From contig CM064430.1 of assembly GCA_032690845.1 (NCBI GenBank), positions 48,953,882 to 49,017,881 on the forward strand: 64,000 nucleotides of DNA, written 5' to 3'. Source of the stretch: Eleusine coracana subsp. coracana (taxonomy: Eukaryota > Streptophyta > Magnoliopsida > Poales > Poaceae). Below are positions 45,744 through 57,610 of the stretch, piece after piece. The notes below the pieces were generated by a model. It made no database searches, was not told the DNA's origin, and worked only from the letters and a program-made list of their open reading frames with translations. Both the position numbers and the translations under genes were made by a program. The first letter of the stretch is position 1; every line of letters begins with the position of its first letter.

Positions 45744-47121
45744 ATCGTATAAGGATGAAGAATACAAATTTGGCCACACATATCTGAATTACGAATACAA
45801 ATGCACATTGAAACTTTTTATTTATAAAAGAGTACAGTTTAGAAACCTAGATGTAAGTAACGAAAAATTACTACTTTTGGGATGCAGAATTACTGCTTTT
45901 ACGGATGTCCGCACCCTTCATATGACACATTTCGTTATTTTCTAAATGTGCGGCTGACAAGTGGTACCAGATCCCAAAGTTAGAGTTTTGTGTTACAAAG
46001 GATATACATAACCATAGTTTTTTGAAATTGATTCCAAAAGTTACAGTTTTATTTTACTGGGATGCTAAGGCCAGTCTTAATGGGGTTTTTCATCGCATGG
46101 TTTCCAATAGTAACACATCAGCTTTGAGATTGTGTACTATAAAATGAAACTACGTCTCTTAGTACTTAGTTTTATATCACAGTTTTATATGCTTATCAAA
46201 ACATTAAATTGTTGTTAGGTGACCTTCAATGATTGGTTGTGGTTGATTGGGATGAAAGAAAATACTCTCAATGCACTTTCATTTGGCTTTTATTTTATTG
46301 GAAAGAGTGCATATAGCCTTTTATAGGGATGAAAGATATTTGCTCTCTTTCATAATAAATTATCTGTCATGTCACCACTTTTACTGATATGACAACTAAT
46401 TAAATGCAAATGAAAGACCCATTGAGACTGACCTAATAATGATAGGATCCTAAAATTACTCTACATAGAAAGAATAACATTGGATCAAAACTGCTTTTGT
46501 GTAACTGCGTCCATTGGGGGTACACGGAATCCTAAGGACGGAGTAAGGATGCACATACATACAGCAGGTCATACGAAAAACATAATGAGCTGATCAGTCC
46601 TTTAAAAACCTCTTGATCTTATGTCTCGTTTTAACAGAATATTATGGACAAACTCAATCATGACCTACCGTCATTCATTCTCTTCATCGACCAAACGTTA
46701 ATGCCACACGGATGATGAGCTTGTCGTTCAACGTGCAAAATCAAAAGCAGTGGCTGTAATTTCAAGCACGTCTATTCTCCTAGAAAAGTGGTAAACTGTG
46801 GGGAGTATATACTTGAATCAAAGACTCTGTCAATGCATCATGCAGGTGTGAGTGACTTTTCTATATAGTGTACAAGCAGTAGTACGTCAACGTATGGCCC
46901 TTTGACCGGGGTTATTCAGCTACTAATAAAACATGAGGTCAACCCATGATCCTTCTGCTTTTTTATTTTATTTTATCATTAACGGAAGGGCAGGTTCATT
47001 GCGATCGTGTTGATGCGCTCAACGGGTATGCGGGTTGGAGATCTCATGACTACTTCAAAGCCATATCATAATGCATGCATACACGTGATGCGTGCTATTC
47101 TTTTGTATGTTAAGTTTGTAT
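45744..47121. other. Intergenic, part of the local duplication
   Basis: 45840-45990 (ATGACACATTTCGTT..TCTAAATGTG, GGCTGACAAGTGG) resembles 60170-60300. 46814-46960 resembles 38448-38660. No gene was seen. Confidence 0.4.
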
Positions 47122-47391
47122 TGTTAGAAATAATCTTTATCATGGATTCACCAAATCCATTCCCATACTCAATTTCAAGAAATAGACGTGAGGAGATGAT
47201 GGAGAACCCATTTTCCTTTCCTTATATCCCAAGAACAAGCACACAAGACAAATAGGGATAGGTGGAGAGTCATCTCTTCTTATTCCTCTTTTATATCTAT
47301 ACACATGGTTGTTTATATAGAGATGGAGGTGACCCTTCAAGGGTAGGAATATGAAGGTGTAAAGCCCACATAACTTATTGTATTCTTAACA
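47122..47391 (-). repeat. 3' LTR of element D
   Basis: 270 bp, about a dozen differences by eye from 54219-54488. Open ORFs on both strands (66-82 codons) at this place recur in the other LTR and are not genes. Confidence 0.85.
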
Positions 47392-49279
47392 CTCCTCCTT
47401 GGGCGTACACCACGACCAACTGATGTCTCATTAAAACTCTAAAAAACCCATTGGGAAAAAAGTTGGAGAAAGAGTTCATAGTTGTCGCTAGATGCGTTTG
47501 CATATATTGTTGCCTCATTAAAAACCTTATGTGAGAAACTTCAGAAAAACTCACAAAGGAAAAAAGAGTACAACTAATGTCTTCTGGACAATTATGATCT
47601 TCCAGATCAAATATTACTCTAGATTATTAATCATGGACAAGGGCCAATGTATCAGAACAAGCTCCCCCTCAACCTTACAATAATATTTAATTATACCTTT
47701 CAACACTTTCTACTGGAAGTGTATCAATATAGAGACATATTCACGTAAGGATTACATCTGGAGAGTTTTACTTCATATTACATGTGGATCGATAAAATAA
47801 GAATACTAAGGTAACATGAACAATAAACTCATGTGTATTGGTGGTGTTGATCTACTGGATCTAAATATATCATGACTAAGCCTTCAAGGCCATATAAAAA
47901 AAACTATGATTATGTTCATATAATACCTTTCAGATATGTCTTAGACTTTCATGTCTAGTAAATGATGATCAATCATTAAGCACATACTCCCCCTGACGAC
48001 AACATGTGTTGAAGTCTAGTATTTTGATCCCATGTCAAAAAAATATATTCTCAGATTATTTAGTCTTCTAGACATGTATCTTATTGTTCTTCTAGAACTT
48101 TGAGAAAAATAAGCTCTGGGAGCAATGCATTTAGATTTCTGTCACACACCATAATACTAACATAATTATGCAATGCAAATTTCAATGTTCTTACGTAGAG
48201 CTAGGAGTGTAATACAATTGCATTTGCATGCACCTTCTAGCGATACTTCGTAAAGCTCCAAGCTTTAATGCATTTGCAACTTAATTTTCATAAAACTTTA
48301 GCATGTGTCCTTCAGGGATCAACTAGTGATTCTTTTAAAGGATCATTTTATTGGCTACATGATAAAGTAAAAAATATATCTAGTCTAATATTTTGGCATA
48401 ATGGGGATAAGATTGCCAGTAACACTAGTTATACCTTTAGGGTTTCGCCAATACAAACTTTTGGTAGGTATGCATATGATAGATAAATATATCATGAGTG
48501 TTAAGGTACTTCTAGTATTTTCAACAAAGAGTTGCACAGGTTAGTTTGGCACACTTCTAGTGTTTATATTCCTCAATTCATTCATTATCGGGTCTAAAAC
48601 GGATCATTGTCCATTTAGACAATATGATCATTAGTGTATATAGACTAATAAATTGTTTGGTTCCTTCTAGGAAATTTCTCCAAGAAAAAACTATCTCTGC
48701 CAGAGATATAGGTATTTCTTTTAGAAAGAAAATTTTGGTATGGGATTTACATGTCACAACATACAATTTATTATGAGTCCTTCTAGGATCTTTCATAATC
48801 ATTTATACTGCATATTATAATTTAAATGTATTTGCCAGATATAATAGAATAGAACAATGTCTCATGTGGGATTTGGTCTATTCTGACCATTTTGAACCAT
48901 CACTTTTCACCACCTCATTAATCATAATGTGACCCATAAATGTCCGAACAACAGGTTCGTGACTTTTATTTAGTGATTTTTGGTTCAGCCTCAATTGCAA
49001 TTTATTTGACCCGATATGCAAACTTCAAGCACTCGTGCCTAGGACTTTGTTCCGGATCCGGTTCTCCCTATGAGAAACTCAGCAATTCATAGAGACACAA
49101 ATAGTATCGACACGTTTCTTCTCCACTTAGACATAATATAGTGATCTTCATGATTTCCCAGTATGAAAGATTCATAGTTGTTCCGAGTTTCTAGTATTAT
49201 GGTAAGTGCGCAATCTGCTAGGATAACCCTTATCTGGAGGTACTTTCAGGGTGATAATTCATTAGGAGTATGTAAGAGG
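47392..49279 (-). other. Interior of element D, no coding domain recognised
   Basis: AT-rich. Several CTCCCCCT words (47661, 47989; polypurine when read on the minus strand) and CCTCATTAAAAACCTTATG text resemble 3' untranslated parts of plant copia elements. No reverse transcriptase or integrase motif could be read in any frame. Confidence 0.4.
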
Positions 49280-50830
49280 AGTACTTCTCTATATAGATTA
49301 TGCTTGCATAGGTACAACATAAAAATCAGCAAAGTCTTGATAAGAACCTACTGAAAAGTGTATGCGTGCTGATCGAGTTATCTGTGCCGTATCACTATTA
49401 TTGAACCATTTGATGTGGTAGGGCTGATGTAGTGCATGCGTGGTCAAGCCAAGTTTGCTTACTAAATCAGAACTTACCAAGTTATTACAGCTCCTAGTAT
49501 CAATGATGGTGAGAACACAGTGGTCCGCAATAATGAGGTACATGTAGAATAAATTATTACGTTATTGTTCTTCCTCTTGTTCCACCCGAGTGGTCAACAC
49601 ACGCTGCACAATGAGGCTAGAAAAGCCCGCGGTGGCAGCAATAGAATCAATGGCGGTAGTCTCCTGCTCCTCCGTCGAATCTGCAACAAGGTTAGGCATA
49701 CGAGCAAATTCATCTTCAACATCACTAGAACTTTCATACCCATCAGCGATAGCGATGAAAGCACGACGACTAGGGCAATCCTTCATGACATGTCCCATGC
49801 CCTTGCAGCGGTGGCAAATAATGATGGTGGAGGAGTCACTCCTAGTACCGGAAGTAGTAACCTTCTTCTAGTGTTGGTGCTGCACACTAGATGATTACGC
49901 TGCAGAAGTAGGCGCAAGTGAAAAAGTTGTTGCTGGTGTCTTAGCAACATGACTCTTCAAGTTCTCTACTCTACTGCGTTACTGGAGATATTGCTCAGTG
50001 TTAGACCTGCAAGATTGTTGTGGAAGGCGTCCTTGTACTTCTCGTTCAGCCTTAAGAGCAATATGATACAATTGGCTGAATCTATTCCACTCTTTATAGT
50101 CAACAATATTCTGGATATCACGGTTCAAACCACCAAAAAATCTAGCACTAGTTTCAACATCATCTTCATGTATATTACAACATGCTAAACCAATAAGCAA
50201 TTCCTGATAATATTCCTCGACTGTTTTACTACCTTGTGTTAAAGATTGTAATTTCAAATGTAAATCACGTTGGTAATAAGGAGGAACAAAACGAGATTTC
50301 ATGCGTTGTTTCAAAATAGGCCAAGTGGCAGGTATAGCAACATTAGTATTACAAAGATCATTCCACCAAAAGAGAGCAAAACCTGTAAACTCACTAGTAG
50401 CAAGTCTAACTCTATGCTTAGCAGGAACTAAATGAGAATTAAATTTCTGTTCAACAGCAAGTTTCCAATCTAAGTATGCTTCAGGATCAGCACTACCGGC
50501 AAAAGATGGTATGTTAAATTTGGGCTTAACAAAAGTATCTGTATTACCACGATTGATATTACCTCCCATACCGTGTTGATTACGATGAAGACGGTCTGCA
50601 TCACGGTCAAAATCATCTTCAACAGTAGCTCGTTGAGGTGGAGGTCGTCGTTCAACATCCTCAATGCGGTGGACAACAGTGTTGATGTGACCCATCAACT
50701 CGGCAAACTTCGTTTTCATGAATGTACGCTGGTCCGCAAGAAGCTTCGTGAGCTCGGTCTTGGAGACATAATCATTGAAGTCTGTAGGGGACTCCAACTC
50801 TCCAGGTGTCCCTTTCTCTTTCTCTGACAT
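49280..50830 (-). pseudogene. Ty3/gypsy gag-protease, one frame with four nonsense codons
   Basis: Gag forms the particle shell and binds RNA; the aspartic protease processes it. From MSEKEKGTPGEL the frame continues through a retrotransposon gag core (FNIPSFAGSADPEAYLDWK, FALFWWNDL, YYQRDLHLKLQSL, VEEYYQEL), a CCHC zinc knuckle CHRCKGMGHVMKDC (about 49774-49815), an acidic linker, and a protease start with LTIIDTRSCNNLVSSDL. The catalytic DS/TGS triplet reads DTR, so Gly is replaced by Arg. Stops in the same frame lie at 49979, 49895, 49868 and 49562; no frameshift is needed. Similarity ends near 49280, just after FYVVPMQA, and reverse transcriptase, RNase H and integrase are absent. Confidence 0.85.
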
Positions 50831-50842
50831 GGTTAAAAGCAA

Positions 50843-51934
50843 AAGACAACACTAAACAAAAAGATTAGCCCTATCAACTAGCAGGCAGCAGAGGGTGTAG
50901 AAAGTGGAAAACAATATCAGAAGCAATGTATCACAATCTTGCAAGTGTTCTTACCAAAGCCAAACAGGTCGACATAATCTGTATTTGAGCTTGGGTGTAA
51001 CAGTTGCAAGGAAGAAACCTGTGCTGCAATATGTATAGCTTGGAAGGCTAATATGTATGTCAATGGAACATAATTTAATAACAGATAGTAGCACTGTATA
51101 AATGTCCAAAGCAGTGTCCTAATTGCTGACAAAAGAATCGTGTTCCAAAAACAGTTGTGACAGCAAGAACAATGGCAAAGGCAGCAAAGAACAAAACAGA
51201 CTTCACAGACTTAGAATTTTCAGGGCGAGGGGGGGGGGGTGCAAATCAAAATCTTGATTTTTTTGTATGATTTTTCCACTATTTTTCTGTGATAGAGGAA
51301 CACAAAGGAAGAAACCACAAGAAGTTTCAACTCAAACAGAGGGAAAACAAAGGGTAGGCAAAATCTCAAAGTTTCACCAAAAGCGCTATTTTGACTTCAC
51401 AAATTTTTTTCTATTTTTTCCTATTTTTTTTGAATTTTTTGATGAGGGCACACAGGGTGGAGCCGAGTGTGGGTCACCTCAACTTTGAGTCAAGAATCTG
51501 CTGTAAAAATTTCAGCCTAATCGGAGCAACGAGCGAAAAGTTATGCCTATTTTACCGAAGGTATGTCAAGATAGGGTTTGAGGGGGGAGGGGGGACAAAC
51601 AGAATCGGGTAGGGTTTTTTTGTTGGCAACAGATTGTTGGTATGGTGGGTGAGTGACATGATGGTGAATCTAATGGAAAACACGATGATGATGGTGGTGT
51701 GCAGTGGAGATGAAAACATAAACTGAATCGAAACACAAATTCAAACCAGCAACTGAACTCGACTAGGACACAAACTCAACACTACGGACTCTGAAATTAA
51801 ATAATGCAAAGGCTAAACAATGTCTGGAATGGTGGGAAAATATTTTTTGTAGGCTTTTTTGTAGACAAAAGGTGATGAACACAAACGAATCTAAAGGGAA
51901 GAATACGATAATACCTCACGGGGAACCTAGGAAT
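50843..51934 (-). other. Leader of the gypsy half-element
   Basis: About 1.1 kb between the primer binding site and gag, without a credible ORF. Poly-G and T-rich runs occur (51228-51238; 51404-51440). Confidence 0.5.
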
Positions 51935-51944
51935 CTGATACCAC
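51935..51944 (-). other. Primer binding site of the gypsy half-element
   Basis: On the minus strand TGGTATCAGATTCC starts four bases inside the LTR (CTACA|TCAAG). The first ten bases equal the initiator tRNA-Met site. Confidence 0.7.
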
Positions 51945-51948
51945 TTGA

Positions 51949-52702
51949 TGTAGATATGGCCAGATCTTCCGAGAGGTAAGGGGATAAACTCGAATTTGGG
52001 AAACTCGGCGTCGACGATCCAGCTTGAATCAGACACGATCCAACCTCGCAACCGTTACACTAAGCACAACTTGATTGTTCCTGCAAGCGAAATCAAGAAT
52101 ACAAGCAAGAGAGGATAAACACGCAATCTGAAATTGCAAATATAGATGAAGTGAATCACAAGAAAAGGTTCAAGCTCTGAACACAAAAGGACTAATCGCC
52201 ATAGTGGTGTAGAACAAGAATAGGGGCACTGTAAAAGGACTTGTCGCCACACTTATAATAATTCGATCAAGTTTCTCTCTGGAAAACTGAATTAAACAAA
52301 ACCCAAAACTAAAAGACGGCGGCTACTAAGTTTATGTAGAAAACAAAGACGTCCTAGGGTTGGGGACGACCAGGGGGGCGCCCACAACATGGGCTTAAGA
52401 CCCAACACGATACATGGCCAAGTTGGCCTAAAATAGGTGGCACAACACCTTGTCATGGTCACATATTATGACTCACGACTCTTCTGGAGCTAGGACCAGA
52501 ACCAAAACGACGGCGTCATCGTCCCCTTTCCAACGCATCAAAGAACGCCTCGTTTGAATATCGGATGTGGAAGATATCATCAAAACCGTGAAGGAGTGTC
52601 GTCTGAATCCGAGACGAACGTGGCGACCGAGTTGGTGACGACTTGTAACTTGGGAAAGGCCATGATATGCGCGTATCCAGCATGGTGATGTCCTCATCAA
52701 CA
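51949..52702 (-). repeat. 5' LTR of the gypsy half-element (754 bp)
   Basis: Read on the minus strand it begins TGTTGATGAGGACATC, a very common gypsy LTR start, and ends GGCCATATCTACA. The partner 3' LTR was not found in the window, consistent with loss of the 3' half. Confidence 0.7.
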
Positions 52703-54218
52703 TACGTCTAAGAGGTAATGTAAGGCATAACTCAAGCAAACCCATATGCACAAAAACAGGTCAGCAATTAATCTACTAGATTAATAGCCATAAAAGGGAA
52801 ATACTTGTGAAAACTTGCACATGCATGTGTGCCTTCCCATTTCCTGCGTGGCTTAAAACAAACCGTGGATGCCATAAAAAAACATACATGGCAGGCCAGC
52901 AGGGCTCTCAGCGCCGATTACTCACACTAATAATTCTCGTGTGAAAGGAGTAGCGTCAAGCGACAGCATGGACTTGTAGTTGCCAAGAGGCAGAAACTGA
53001 AACACGATGTGCACACATTGCGGCTGCAGATACGAGCATGATCAATGACTCGACGTGTGGTGAAGGTCACGGGTGCAGGCACGCTGAGGTGCATGGACAT
53101 GTTAATCATTTAAGCGCCGCTTCTGGCAGACGCGACACAATATTAGTCATGCAGTTAATCGAGCAAAACATGTTGTTCCAAGCCAAAAAGAATAGTAGCA
53201 TAAGAAGGTATTGATTAACTAGCAATTATTGGCTTCTAATCTTCCAGATTAAATGTCATTAAAATGCTAGAATATCATGGAAGGACGCACATAATGGAAA
53301 TTCAATCCATTGTTCATGCCACATAATTACCTTGCAAATTAATGATGAAGGAGAAACTCCCAGCAGGTCATTATTAGTACGCACATCTCAGGTTGCATGC
53401 GAACAGCTTGCAGGTCAACTGCTGCTAATTACCATATTAACCATAGGGTAGGCAGGCAAACGGTCGCGATCAAACAAGAACATCTGCAGAAGGCAATGTC
53501 GATCGCACGGCAGGCCAGCTCGGGGCTGGCAGTTATGTAGTTCATGGCTTCATGGCAAGGACGACGAGGACCGTTAAGCGATAAGCTATGGCCAGCTGCG
53601 GATCAAACGCAGGAGCATGGCAGCGGCTGCAGATACACATATACTGTTGTGGTCGTCGGCACGCGGAGTCCCGGTCTGGCACATGCTGTGGCGCCGCTTC
53701 AGGCGGGCTCGATTAGTACGACAACAAAGATCATGCGTTTGAGTCCAGAAAAATTAAGGTGCGTGCTCATGCTACGGGCAGGAGGATTTCAAAGACATGG
53801 GTAAATACGAACATATACACATGCCATCATGTCGTTAGTTCTACTACTAATCAATGTAATATGCAGGATTCTCATTAGTAGATGAAAAGGGCTTAACCAA
53901 AAATTTTACCGTCGTTCATGCAAGGTATACGACGCCTGCCGCGTAGGGCAGTTCGGCTAGGCCATTGACCTGCCTGCGTGATGATGACGTTTGGCTTGGT
54001 GGTGCCGAGGAGATTCATGGTGAAGGGGTCGACAGTCACGGCAAGTCAACTCAACGTGGTAGCCTATAATTGTCTCCATGAAAGGATCATCCCCTCGTAG
54101 TACCTCACAACCCAATTAAATTAAGCGGTTAGCATCATATAAACAAAATTGATCTCAAATGAGTAAATTTTGGAACGACTCACCCAACCCAATTAGTAGA
54201 GCAAAAGTGCTGATAACG
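52703..54218. other. Interior of element D beyond the gypsy insertion, no gene seen
   Basis: Mixed composition. GCGGCTGCAGATAC and CGCCGCTTC(T/A)GGC(A/G)G words recur near 53020-53130 and 53620-53710, suggesting an old internal duplication. ORFs of 60-86 codons have no domain. Confidence 0.35.
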
Positions 54219-54488
54219 TGTTAGAAATAATCTTTATCATGGATTCACCAAATCCATTCCCATACTCAATGCCAAGAAATAGACGTGAGGAGATGATGGA
54301 GAACCCGTTTCCCTTCCCTTATATCCCAAGAACAAGCACACAAGACAAATAGGGATAGGTGGAGAGTCATCTCTTCTTATTCCCCTTTTAGATCCATACA
54401 CATAGTTGTTTATATAGAAATGGAGGTGACCCTTCAAGGGTGAAAATGTGAAGGTGTAAAGCCCATATAACTTATTGTATTCTTAACA
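54219..54488 (-). repeat. 5' LTR of element D
   Basis: 270-bp partner of 47122-47391. For the minus-strand element this is the promoter-bearing LTR. Confidence 0.85.
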
Positions 54489-55139
54489 GGTATCTTACTG
54501 AGAGGGTACGGCAGCCACAACTGATAGAATCTGAACCATCTGCACTAGCAAGTTGACCACCGATCTATCTATTATCTTTTTATTTTAAAGTTAAAAAGAG
54601 GCACTACGTTCCCTCTCAAACCCATAAAATTATCATGTTAATTAAAAAAAGAAGTTAAGATCCAAATTAATTTATTATCTTCTTATTTGAAGATCAAAAG
54701 AAGCCCTCCACATTCGATCTTAAAACCATAAAATTATGACGTTAATCTAAAAAAATATATATAAGCCTTTGAATTTTAGGCATCCTTGTGATGTTTCTAG
54801 ATCCTATCACAATGGTATTGGATAGGACATCCCGATTGTAGGCCGATCCTGAAGCTAATACAAACTCAATGAATCTAAAGCCGAGAGCATTTTGTGCAGA
54901 AGCCGGGAGCCGAAAGCTGAAAGCATCATCTATGAGAGCAGAGCCGATCCAATCGCTGCTCCTGTTGGATGGTTTTAAGATGTCCATGTGTTGGCCATCC
55001 AAGTAGGAGCTGCATGGTGGGTGTTTGCAAATGGTCTGCATCGATATTTTTTTCCAAGATGGTGTGGCCGCACACATCATCACCAATTTTTTCTTTCATG
55101 AAGATGGTGTGTCGCTGAATGATAGCTTCATCCTAACCT
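54489..55139. other. Intergenic, no gene seen
   Basis: AT-rich left part. The 114-codon minus-strand ORF (54742-55086) lies downstream of the lipase remnant and could be its decayed 3' part, but I could not align it with the lipase C-terminus. Confidence 0.3.
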
Positions 55140-55310
55140 CGGCAATCCATCAGAAGAGGCCCAACATCCCCTGCCAGATAAGACCCCTCTCGAGTCTCGT
55201 GCATAAAGATCTCGGGAACCCATGGCACCAGCTTTCGATGAGATCCTGCATGTCCTTCTTGTGGGAACTCAGGATTGCCACTCCCAACGTAGACGTTTCC
55301 CTAGCCATGG
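55140..55310 (-). pseudogene. Lipase (At4g10955 type) remnant, copy C
   Basis: On the minus strand, with two frame changes, the text reads ILSSHKKDMQDLIE, then KLVPWVPEIFMHETRE, then GLIWQGMLGLF. These line up in order with LLKPQMKHMENLFG, KLSPWVPELYVHNRD and DLICKGFIDYF of copy B. Only this internal stretch survives; the nucleophile region and both ends are gone. It shows that at least three lipase copies once stood in this block. Confidence 0.6.
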
Positions 55311-55329
55311 CTGGTTGCATCTAAAGTTA

Positions 55330-56251
55330 AGAAGGCCGTTACATTGTCAAATTCTGACAATTGGCTCACATGTTCAGTCCTCCATCACTTAACATACTAG
55401 ATACCACGTGTGTTGATGCGGGTGTTTTCACATTGTTGAAGATTTATAATTAGTATTTTTGTAGTCTAAGTATCAATATGATTGAGCACCGATCAAATGC
55501 TCTATATCTTAGAAATATGTTTTCATGTAACATGAATAATTTATTCATGAAATCATACATACAGTAAGTTACTCTGTTGGAGAGAAGAGCATCATAAATA
55601 AAAAAGGGTGCTAGCTACCAAGTATATGTACTGGACCACCATTTTGGATTACTGATTTCAGACGAAATATATCCATGCCCATGTTTTATTCCACTAAGAA
55701 AGGAAAAGTTGTCTCCACTTCTGCAACATGCACCAACATATGCGGTGGTTTTTGATGTGACAAACCTAGTTGAAATAAATGAAAATCATGCATGATGTGC
55801 ATCATGGCATGGAAGTTATGAAATTGGAATGAACAAATCGCAAGTTAAATGCAACAGAAAGCAATCTAAGTCAAAAATAAATAGATTTTAGTTTGAATAT
55901 TTAAAAATATTCAAAATTTTAAATACAAGTTTGTTGGTTTAACAATTTATCCTAATAGAGTACTACAAACGAAAATTGGTGCATTTTGTCATGATCTTAC
56001 CTAAATCCTAAATGGCTCGAAAGGGTGATTTGAATTTCAAAAACTATGGAAGTATAATTTTTGCATTTGAAAACTGTTGGGAATTGAGAAATATATATAA
56101 AACAAAAAGTGTTGCACATATCATATTTAGTTTACACAAAAATGGCAGACATTATTATTTTTCTGGTGAAAATGGGAAGGATAAATTTAAGTTGAAAACT
56201 TTGACCCAATGGGTCTCAACCGGCCCCATGTGGGGGGCAAAGTATCAAGAG
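55330..56251. other. Intergenic, no gene seen
   Basis: AT-rich. AGGAAAAGTTGTC..CACTTCTGCAACATG (55700) resembles text at 60305, another trace of the local duplication. The ORF at 56012-56512 runs into duplicated segment 2 and has no recognised domain. Confidence 0.35.
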
Positions 56252-57213
56252 AACATGCTAACTCCCGTCATGCCCCCCGATGCATGGGGTTACAGGCCTG
56301 CGCCACCAGACCCGGCGAGAAAGAAAACTGCACGCCTCCTTTTAACTAGGATTAACGCTCTAACAAAACTCGGTATGGGACTAAAAAGGTACTATTTCCG
56401 TTACCGTGTTCTGCGCTCGCAAGCCGCAAATCCTTCGACCCCCTCTTCTTCCCCGCTCGCTGGTGGCGGCGCAGCCAATCGCCGATCCCGAGCGGCCGCA
56501 TCCGCTCCCTAATCCCTGGGACGAGCTCCTGTTGGAGATCTTGCTCCACCTGCTGACCCCGGCGGGCCACCCTCACCTACGGGTCCTTCCGCCTCATCAT
56601 CACCGACACCGATCGTGCCTTCCACGCCGCTTCCTCTCACTCCGCCTGCCTTCCCTCCTCTCGCCGACGACGATGAATTTCCACGCCGCGGAACGGCACC
56701 CACTCCGGCAACTTTGTTACAGTTTCATCCCCACGGCTGGCGTCCCTGCGATTTTCCCCCCAAGTTGTCGATCATCACTGCATCTGCATGACGCTGGTCG
56801 ATCGACTTCGAGCTCGTGGCGTCAAGCGTGTGATCCCTTTTCCTAGTAATTCGTGCTAGCTACTCCCTAGTCCTCCACTACTACAATAGACCGGGTAAAC
56901 TAGCACGCATGAGTTTCCTTCATCACTCGCACCAGCGATGATGAGGAATTGCCTGTGCTGAACCAGCATCCAAGGTGGTGTTCTCAATTGTCAACATAGT
57001 GATGGTTCGTTTGAACTGATAACTAAGCACACGTACGCATGCGTGGTTCTGAGTTCTGACCAGGTCTTCACCTCTTCGGTATGTTGATTCACTCTTCTTT
57101 TCAGCTTGCAGAATCTTGACCACAGCAAGAATCAGGGATTTTGTGGGAAAAAATGTCGATCCATTGATGTTGTTATTGACCATATGTATGATCATCATGC
57201 TTTAGTAGAGCAC
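56252..57213 (+). repeat. Duplicated segment 2 with F-box-like gene fragment
   Basis: The longer partner of 38993-39564. Around 56515 it reads PWDELLLEILLHL, which resembles the start of grass F-box proteins (DELLEEIFLRL), followed after a frame change by SFRLIITDTDRAFHAA, like the F-box segment before the leucine-rich part. The frame is not maintained and no downstream domain follows, so it is a gene fragment, perhaps carried by a transposon. The right part shares CCAGGTCTTC, TTCTTTTC(A/G)(G/A)CTTGCAGAATC and ATCATCATG words with segment 1. Confidence 0.6.
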
Positions 57214-57610
57214 TTGCATATATAAGTAATAGATTAGCTCCTTATCAGTTTTTCTAAAATTTTACATATTTCTCAGTCAAGTTGCATTAGTTTCTTTAAT
57301 GCAGCATAAGTTATTTTTCAACATTGCAAAACAAATTTGTATATTTATATATGATCTATATGTTGCAAACATGCACTGCTTTATGTTGCCTTAGCTATTT
57401 CTCATTGTTGCAGCAAACATTGTTATAATGTCGCAATAATCATTCTTATGTGCTGCAATAATTATATTTACTTGTTGCAGGGTCATCTACCCTAGCATGT
57501 TGCAAAAGACACATTTGCATGTCGCGATAAATATTTCCATTTGTCACAGTAGTTATTTTCCAATGTTGCTTTAATACTTGTTCGACATGGCTTTTTTTTT
57601 GCATATATTA
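57214..57610. other. AT-rich stretch with repeated GTTGCA words
   Basis: GTTGCA, GTCGCAA or GCTGCAA occurs roughly every 25-40 bases from about 57280 to 57570, a spacing like transposon subterminal motifs. No inverted ends or ORF were found. Confidence 0.35.

Larger units (their letters stand above)
47122..54488 (-). mobile_element. Copia-type LTR retrotransposon D with nested gypsy half-element (7,367 bp)
   Basis: Direct repeats at 47122-47391 and 54219-54488 (270 bp each) start TGTTAGAAATAATC and end TTCTTAACA. The flanks are tgtat and ggtat, 4 of 5 identical. Read on the minus strand, CCAAGGAGGAG precedes the left LTR (polypurine tract) and CGTTATCAGCAC follows the right LTR (primer binding site of a type seen in plant copia elements). 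Copia coding domains could not be found; the interior between 47392 and 49280 and between 52703 and 54218 is non-coding or too decayed. Confidence 0.75.

Noticed and set aside
47007..47340. 82- and 66-codon ORFs repeated near 54.3 kb as a small gene family
   Set aside because: Both lie in the LTRs of element D.
54742..55086. 114-codon ORF as an independent gene
   Set aside because: No domain; it lies just downstream of the lipase remnant on the same strand and is more likely decayed flank.
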